Positions 6,717 to 10,477 of a stretch of DNA of 10,477 nt are shown in pieces. Both the position numbers and the translations under genes were made by a program. The DNA is from Thermoplasmata archaeon (lineage in GTDB: Archaea; Thermoplasmatota; Thermoplasmata; SG8-5): the NCBI GenBank assembly GCA_030655715.1, contig JAUSPR010000054.1:1-10477 (forward strand), read 5' to 3'. The notes under the pieces were generated by a model, which did not search any database, was not told the DNA's origin, and saw only the letters and a program-made list of their open reading frames with translations. Position 1 is the first letter of the stretch. Every line of letters starts with the position of its first letter.

Positions 6717-7823
6717 ATGGAACCCAGAGTAAAGCGAATTTATCAGAATTTAGAAAAACTGAATGAGAAGGCTCCAGACGTCATTGCAATCGCCAATGCC
6801 ACCGAGCCGATGCTTGATATGACTTTTTTCTACATTACAAGGCTGGAAGTTGGGCGGTACGAGGGCAGCATTGCATTCCTGTTTCCCGATGGTAAGCTTT
6901 CCGTGGTTACTTCACTCCTTGAGGCCGAGAGCGCCTCCAAAGGAGATTTCGATCTGCATGTTTTCAAGACAGGGAACGAGTTCATCGAAATAGTGGAAAA
7001 GATTCTGAAGGGCGTTAAAACAATCGGCATAAATGCAGATGAACTTACTTACAAATCATATAATTTCATAAAAGAGCATGCCGACAAGAACGTGGAAATC
7101 ATGGATGTCGCAAAGGCCATTAAGGCAACGCGTTTAGTCAAGGACGAGGCCGAGATAAAGACTATGAAAAAGGCTTGCCAGATTGCTTCCGATGTGGCAG
7201 ATGCCATAGTATCAGTGGCAAAGGTTGGTATGAAGGAATATGAGATCGCGGCCGAACTTTCTTACATGATGCAGAAACGCGGTGCCGCGGGCCCGTCATT
7301 CGAAACTATTTCGGCATTTGGCAAGAACAGTGCAGAACCCCATTACAGCGCAGGTGATGTTGTTCTCAAAGAGGGTGATTTCATGCTTCTGGATTTCGGG
7401 GCCTTGTACAGGAAGTACTGCTCGGATATCACAAGGACATATTTCTGTGGCCATGCTTCGAAGAAACAGAGAGAGATATACGAAATAGTGTTAGAAGCTC
7501 AGAGGCTGGCCCTGAATGCTATCCGTGTCGGTGAACCAGCAAGCACCCCGCACAATGTGGCTGCCGAATACATCGATTCAACAGAATACAAGGGACTGTT
7601 CACCCATGGTCTAGGGCATAGTCTGGGGCTGGCAGTTCATGACGGTGGAGGCCTGAACCCCAGAGCAGTTGATACCATAATGGAAGATGGTATGGTTTTT
7701 ACTGTTGAGCCAGGTATTTATGTGCCTGGTTACGGTGGCGTCAGAATCGAGGATGACATAGTGGTTCGGAAGAATGGTCCTGAAATGCTGACCACTGCGA
7801 AGAAAGACCTCATCGAGTTTTAG
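6717..7823 (+). CDS. pepQ: Xaa-Pro dipeptidase/aminopeptidase, M24B family
   Basis: A 368-residue cytosolic metallopeptidase that should cleave the bond before proline in dipeptides or at peptide N-termini, finishing peptide turnover. The N-terminal part (1-135) is the creatinase-like domain, and residues from about 140 form the pita-bread catalytic domain. All five metal ligands are visible: D226 (LLDFGA), D237 (CSDITRT), H301 (HGLGHSLG), E331 (TVEPG) and E345 (VRIEDD). Their spacing (11, 64, 30, 14) closely fits archaeal prolidases. H209 in EPHY and the HDGG stretch near 308 are also typical. Length is normal and the protein looks intact. It cannot be resolved by motif alone whether it prefers dipeptides (PepQ) or longer peptides (PepP). 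Its last 14 bp overlap the 3' end of the convergent membrane-protein gene. Confidence 0.93.
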   Translation: MEPRVKRIYQNLEKLNEKAPDVIAIANATEPMLDMTFFYITRLEVGRYEGSIAFLFPDGKLSVVTSLLEAESASKGDFDLHVFKTGNEFIEIVEKILKGVKTIGINADELTYKSYNFIKEHADKNVEIMDVAKAIKATRLVKDEAEIKTMKKACQIASDVADAIVSVAKVGMKEYEIAAELSYMMQKRGAAGPSFETISAFGKNSAEPHYSAGDVVLKEGDFMLLDFGALYRKYCSDITRTYFCGHASKKQREIYEIVLEAQRLALNAIRVGEPASTPHNVAAEYIDSTEYKGLFTHGLGHSLGLAVHDGGGLNPRAVDTIMEDGMVFTVEPGIYVPGYGGVRIEDDIVVRKNGPEMLTTAKKDLIEF

Positions 7824-8253
7824 GTCTTATTTTAGCCTTGGGTAGAGGTCTGGATCGCTCCAATACCTCATAAATATAGCTGGCCACGCCCACAAGTACA
7901 AGAATGCCAGCAATGACGAGCATTAGAAGGGAAGTAATTCTCTCCGGAAGTATGGTGAATTGGGCGAGCATTGAAACGAAGTACAGCACCATGATGCCTT
8001 TCACGAAGAACAGCACAGTGTTGGGAATATCGAATCCCACAGACCGAACTGGCCTTGATTTCATGACCAGTAAATATCCAACGCCGAACACCATGGATAT
8101 GGAAATAATGGTCACCAGGAAAATAATGAGGCCGATATCGGTGATGATTTTGAAATATTCGATGGCCAGAATGAATGCCATTATTATGTATCCTCTGAGC
8201 AGTAATTTGATTACCGGGGGTAAGAATATTTTTTTGGTCTTGGGTTTCTTCAT
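7810..8253 (-). CDS. Small four-helix membrane protein, unknown function
   Basis: I do not recognise a family. The protein is 147 residues from the chosen start: a very basic N-terminus (MKKPKTKK), four hydrophobic helices (roughly VIKLLLRGYIIMAFILAI, GLIIFLVTIISISMVFG, VLFFVKGIMVLYFVSML and ITSLLMLVIAGILVLVGV), and a basic, Pro-rich C-terminus. Both ends are probably cytoplasmic by the positive-inside rule. No catalytic motif is visible. ATGs at 8289 and 8259 are in frame upstream, but GAGGTGAT at 8258-8265 is a perfect match to the archaeal anti-Shine-Dalgarno and points to the ATG at 8253. The upstream TATA boxes would also start the transcript at or after 8289. The stop codon lies inside the convergent peptidase gene. 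Confidence 0.8.
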   Translation of the reverse strand: MKKPKTKKIFLPPVIKLLLRGYIIMAFILAIEYFKIITDIGLIIFLVTIISISMVFGVGYLLVMKSRPVRSVGFDIPNTVLFFVKGIMVLYFVSMLAQFTILPERITSLLMLVIAGILVLVGVASYIYEVLERSRPLPKAKIRPKTR

Positions 8254-8257
8254 TCGC

Positions 8258-8265
8258 ATCACCTC
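8258..8265 (-). promoter_or_regulatory. Ribosome binding site that sets the membrane-protein start
   Basis: On the minus strand the sequence is GAGGTGAT, fully complementary to the archaeal 16S 3' tail, with four bases before the ATG at 8253. It overlaps the in-frame ATG at 8259, which makes that codon an unlikely start. Confidence 0.7.
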
Positions 8266-8290
8266 ACCATGATAATATGTAGCACGCATG

Positions 8291-8313
8291 ATAAATACTT
8301 ATGCTGGTATATA
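8291..8313 (-). promoter_or_regulatory. TATA-like elements of the membrane-protein gene
   Basis: Two candidates read on the minus strand: GTATTTAT (8291-8298), predicting a start near 8268, and TATATA inside the palindrome GGTATATACC (8306-8315), predicting a start near 8283. Either gives a short leader containing the GAGGTGAT site. Confidence 0.45.
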
Positions 8314-8370
8314 CCTGGTTGTGCACCAATACACCATGTTTTTAACAGAAATTTTCAACTTAAGTGGGGC

Positions 8371-8379
8371 ATAAACTTA
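8371..8379 (+). promoter_or_regulatory. TATA-like element upstream of the C/D sRNA
   Basis: ATAAACTTA is centred near 8375, so transcription should begin near 8402, three bases before the terminal stem of the sRNA. The match to TTTAWATA is modest, but the position fits well. The same transcript could run on into the AP endonuclease gene. Confidence 0.45.
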
Positions 8380-8404
8380 ATCTGCAATAAATGCCTCCAT
8401 ACCC

Positions 8405-8468
8405 TGCCACGATGATGATATTGCTATTCGAGCTGACCGATGATGACAGACGGGCGAACTGAGTGGCA
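8405..8468 (+). ncRNA. Box C/D sRNA (2'-O-methylation guide)
   Basis: All four boxes are present in order: C box ATGATGA (8412-8418), D' box CTGA (8433-8436), C' box ATGATGA (8440-8446) and D box CTGA (8459-8462). The ends pair as a perfect 6-bp stem, TGCCAC (8405-8410) with GTGGCA (8463-8468), which closes the C/D kink-turn. Guide 1 is 14 nt (8419-8432), guide 2 is 12 nt (8447-8458) and the D'-C' spacer is 3 nt, the compact symmetric layout of archaeal sRNAs that bind L7Ae, Nop5 and fibrillarin. Guide 2 (CAGACGGGCGAA) is complementary over 8 bp to the conserved CGCCCGUC of the 16S decoding region; the fifth base before the D box (G8454) pairs with C1402 (E. coli numbering). Guide 1 would place a methyl on the A of a CUCGAAUAGCAA target that I do not recognise. 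Confidence 0.87.
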
Positions 8469-8471
8469 TGA

Positions 8472-8492
8472 CCATCATCAATCAGATGATGG
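8472..8492 (+). promoter_or_regulatory. Leader hairpin between the sRNA and the AP endonuclease gene
   Basis: CCATCATC (8472-8479) pairs perfectly with GATGATGG (8485-8492) across a 5-nt AATCA loop, ending 21 nt before the ATG at 8514. CATCATC is also complementary to the GATGATG at the C box (8411-8417) and C' box (8439-8445), so it could compete with kink-turn formation. No U-tract follows, so termination is unlikely. Confidence 0.6.
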
Positions 8493-8513
8493 AAATCACG
8501 ATGTGGTGAAATA

Positions 8514-9281
8514 ATGAAACTCGTATCCTGGAACGTGAACGGCATTCGGGCCATAGCCAAGAAGGGATTTCTTGAATGGGTGGATGCATATAATCCGGAC
8601 ATTCTCTGTCTTCAGGAAACAAAGGCCTGGACTGAGCAGGTCCCAAAGGAATTGGAATCTCCAGATGGGTATCATTCCTTCTGGTCTAAGCCAAGCAAAA
8701 AAGGATACAGTGGCGTTGCCATATTTACCACGCATAAACCCAAATCAACCTCGTTGAGCCTCGATATCGAGGAATTCGATTCTGAAGGTCGTCTGGTGAT
8801 GGCCGAATACAAGGATTTCTACCTATTCAATGTTTATTTTCCGAACGGGAGAGCCAGCCCGGAAAGATTGCGCTACAAACTCGCATTCTACGACCGCTTC
8901 CTCGAAATAATCGAGGAAATTCGAAATCAAGGCAAGTCAGTCATCTTCTGCGGAGACCTTAACACTGCCCATAAGGCGATTGATCTCACTCATCCCAAAG
9001 CCAATGAGAATACATCTGGCTTCCTGCCTGTTGAAAGAAAATGGATGGACAAGGTCATGAAGCTTGGGTACATCGACACTTTCAGGCAATTTAACAATTC
9101 ACCTGAAAAATACTCCTGGTGGGATTACAAGACAGCGGCCAGGTCTAGGAACGTGGGCTGGAGGCTGGATTATTTCTTTGTTTCAAAAGGCCTCTTACCT
9201 AACCTGAAAGGGGCTTTCATACTCTCTGATATCATGGGCTCGGATCATTGCCCAGTGGGTATCGACTTGGTCATGAATTGA
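8514..9281 (+). CDS. xth: Exonuclease III family AP endonuclease
   Basis: A 255-residue Mg-dependent nuclease of the EEP superfamily that should cut DNA 5' to abasic sites in base excision repair and may remove 3' blocking groups. Catalytic residues match E. coli ExoIII in order: N7 (SWNVNGIRA), E35 (LCLQETK), Y108 (NVYFPNG), D148 and N150 (CGDLNTAH), D219 (WRLDYF), and D244-H245 (GSDHCPV). The length is normal for the family and no residue is missing. The ATG at 8514 is preceded by GGTGA at 8505-8509, four bases away, a short archaeal Shine-Dalgarno. The gene lies 45 nt downstream of the C/D sRNA and probably shares its promoter, since I see no good TATA box between them. Confidence 0.95.
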   Translation: MKLVSWNVNGIRAIAKKGFLEWVDAYNPDILCLQETKAWTEQVPKELESPDGYHSFWSKPSKKGYSGVAIFTTHKPKSTSLSLDIEEFDSEGRLVMAEYKDFYLFNVYFPNGRASPERLRYKLAFYDRFLEIIEEIRNQGKSVIFCGDLNTAHKAIDLTHPKANENTSGFLPVERKWMDKVMKLGYIDTFRQFNNSPEKYSWWDYKTAARSRNVGWRLDYFFVSKGLLPNLKGAFILSDIMGSDHCPVGIDLVMN

Positions 9282-9290
9282 TAATTTCAA

Positions 9291-9302
9291 AAAGTATAAA
9301 TA
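9291..9302 (+). promoter_or_regulatory. BRE/TATA promoter of the Alba gene
   Basis: AAAGTATAAATA is a strong archaeal promoter, centred near 9298. The predicted start is near 9325, giving a leader of about 33 nt that carries the ribosome site AGGGGGT. A strong promoter suits an abundant chromatin protein. Confidence 0.65.
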
Positions 9303-9343
9303 CCTCTTAGTAAACTATAAGGATGCAACACATTACACAGTTA

Positions 9344-9350
9344 AGGGGGT
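9344..9350 (+). promoter_or_regulatory. Ribosome binding site deciding the TTG start of Alba
   Basis: AGGGGGT sits seven bases before the TTG at 9358. GGGGGU can pair with the anti-Shine-Dalgarno through one G-U wobble. It supports use of the non-ATG start. Confidence 0.6.
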
Positions 9351-9357
9351 AAAAACT

Positions 9358-9639
9358 TTGGCAGAAGACAAAACAGACAACATAGTCTACATAGGCAAGA
9401 AACCGACCATGAATTACGTGCTGGCTGTTGCCACACAGTTCAACAGTGGCACCTCGAGCGTCACCATCAAGGCACGTGGCAAATCCATAAGCACTGCAGT
9501 CGATGTCGCGGAGATCGTCAGAAACAGATTCATCCAGGATCTCAAGGTGGACGACATACGAATCTCGACCGAAGTCCTGGAGGGCGAGGAAGGCAAGAAG
9601 TCCAACGTTTCTTCCATCGAGATATTCCTGAAAAAGTAA
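9358..9639 (+). CDS. albA: DNA/RNA-binding chromatin protein Alba
   Basis: A 93-residue protein of usual Alba length. It dimerises, coats DNA and compacts the archaeal chromosome, and it also binds RNA. Recognisable features are the N-terminal [15 protein letters not shown] strand and helix with the conserved basic pair K14-K15 (the counterpart of the Sulfolobus lysine regulated by acetylation), [16 protein letters not shown] for the second strand and helix (about 38-53), and a C-terminal strand IEIFLKK. The start is TTG, supported by the ribosome site at 9344-9350 and by the short leading MAEDKTD that matches family N-termini. The strong promoter at 9291-9302 gives it independent transcription from the AP endonuclease gene. 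Pus10 follows after 58 nt and may be read through from it. Confidence 0.96.
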   Translation: MAEDKTDNIVYIGKKPTMNYVLAVATQFNSGTSSVTIKARGKSISTAVDVAEIVRNRFIQDLKVDDIRISTEVLEGEEGKKSNVSSIEIFLKK

Positions 9640-9697
9640 TAGCGGCTATTTTGAATCTGGCACTCCGGAATAGTCTGGCGCGCTCGGGGTTTTTTGA

Positions 9698-10477
9698 ATG
9701 GAATCAGAGATACCAAGACTTGAACTGGTCGAGGCGACCAATAATCTTAAAAAAGACGCATTTGAACAGTTCAAACTTTGTGATTCGTGCCTGGGAAGGC
9801 TCATTGCCAAGGTTGGCAAGGGCCTGGAAAATAGCACACGCGGGACCATAGCCAGACAAGTGCTGGAACTTGCGCCGCTGACTGGCAATGAAGAATGCTT
9901 CATCTGCAAGGGCGTAACATCCAAAATTGACCTCTATGCCGAACTGGCCATAAATGCAATAACTGATTGGGAATACAATACTTTCCTCGTGGGCACGAAA
10001 TTCGAACCCGAGATACTTGCATCGGAAGAAACTGTCTGGGTCGAAACCGGAGCCATACTCACAGAACCTATCAAAGCCGAACTTAACAGGGAAATCGGAA
10101 AACGCGTGGAAAAGTTGACTGGCAAGGAAGCAAATTTCATCAAGCCAGATATTGTGACCGTGGTTGATACCACTTATGAATCCGTGGATGTTCAGGTATC
10201 TTCGGTTTATTTTTATGGCAGGTATCGCAAATTTTCCAGGGAAATCCCCCAGACACGCTGGCCGTGCAGGGAGTGCCGCGGTAAGGGTTGTGCCAGATGC
10301 AATGACACCGGGAAGATGTATGCTGAGAGTGTGGAGGAACTTGTTGGTAAAATTGCGCTAGAACACGCGAGCGGCAAGGATCACAGGTTCCACGGAATGG
10401 GCAGAGAGGACATCGATGCCCTGATGCTGGGTAATGGCAGGCCGTTCATTATCGAAATTAAGGATCCAAAAAAGCGA
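9698..10477 (+). CDS. pus10: tRNA pseudouridine synthase Pus10 (3'-partial)
   Basis: The frame is open from the ATG at 9698 to the window edge, giving 260 codons. Archaeal Pus10 makes pseudouridine 54 and often 55 in the T-loop of tRNAs. Visible features are a zinc-binding N-terminal part with C28/C31 and C67/C70 (CDSC, CFIC), a THUMP-like region (about 75-180), a second cysteine cluster C190, C193, C198 and C201 (CRECRGKGCARC), and the catalytic motif GREDIDALMLGNGRPF, where D238 is the likely nucleophile. The remaining catalytic domain lies past the edge. A TGA directly abuts the ATG (9695-9697), so translation cannot start further upstream in this frame. No clear TATA box lies in the 58-nt gap after Alba, so cotranscription with Alba is plausible. 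Confidence 0.95.
   Translation, partial: MESEIPRLELVEATNNLKKDAFEQFKLCDSCLGRLIAKVGKGLENSTRGTIARQVLELAPLTGNEECFICKGVTSKIDLYAELAINAITDWEYNTFLVGTKFEPEILASEETVWVETGAILTEPIKAELNREIGKRVEKLTGKEANFIKPDIVTVVDTTYESVDVQVSSVYFYGRYRKFSREIPQTRWPCRECRGKGCARCNDTGKMYAESVEELVGKIALEHASGKDHRFHGMGREDIDALMLGNGRPFIIEIKDPKKR

Noticed and set aside
7904..8272. A 122-codon plus-strand frame opposite the membrane protein
   Set aside because: It is the antisense of the hydrophobic helices and lacks a promoter or ribosome site, whereas the minus frame has four clear helices and a perfect Shine-Dalgarno.
8287..8289. Upstream ATG as the start of the small membrane protein
   Set aside because: The predicted transcript starts lie at or downstream of it, and the perfect GAGGTGAT site favours the ATG at 8253.

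Overview
The window looks like a piece of an archaeal chromosome, most likely from the Thermoplasmatota. It carries an Alba chromatin protein, an archaeal-type Pus10 tRNA pseudouridine synthase with two CxxC pairs, TATA boxes placed for short-leader transcripts, Shine-Dalgarno sequences matching the archaeal 16S tail (GAGGTGAT), and a box C/D guide RNA. The phylum-level guess rests on two features I associate with Thermoplasmata: a winged-helix plus STAND-NTPase regulator, and a membrane-anchored surface protein ending in an acidic cytoplasmic tail with a SHOCT-like segment. No insertion sequence, integrase, CRISPR array, tRNA or rRNA was seen.

Layout. Positions 1-4889 (+) hold the 3' part of a giant cell-surface protein whose start lies upstream of the window: about eight degenerate 65-70 residue repeats, a 13-residue repeat block inside them, a calcium-binding-type middle, four Ig-like domains, one membrane helix and an acidic repeat tail. 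Positions 4890-5158 are a convergent intergenic stretch packed with inverted repeats. Positions 5159-6367 (-) encode a winged-helix/STAND ATPase that ends where its relatives would continue. Positions 6368-6716 are a divergent promoter region with several hairpins. Positions 6717-7823 (+) encode an M24B Xaa-Pro peptidase whose 3' end overlaps the convergent four-helix membrane protein (7810-8253, -). Positions 8405-8468 (+) hold a canonical C/D box sRNA just upstream of an exonuclease III-type AP endonuclease (8514-9281). Alba (9358-9639) and the first 260 codons of Pus10 (9698 to the window end) follow.

How the parts relate. The right half is informational and housekeeping: DNA repair (Xth), chromatin (Alba), and RNA modification by both a protein enzyme (Pus10) and an RNA guide. 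The guide RNA lies in the apparent 5' leader of the AP endonuclease gene, so the two may share a transcript. The left half is cell-envelope biology; its regulator need not be functionally linked to the surface protein. The most notable object is the C/D sRNA. Its second guide matches the universally conserved decoding-site segment of 16S rRNA and predicts 2'-O-methylation of C1402 (E. coli numbering). A hairpin immediately downstream carries a sequence complementary to the C and C' boxes of the RNA.
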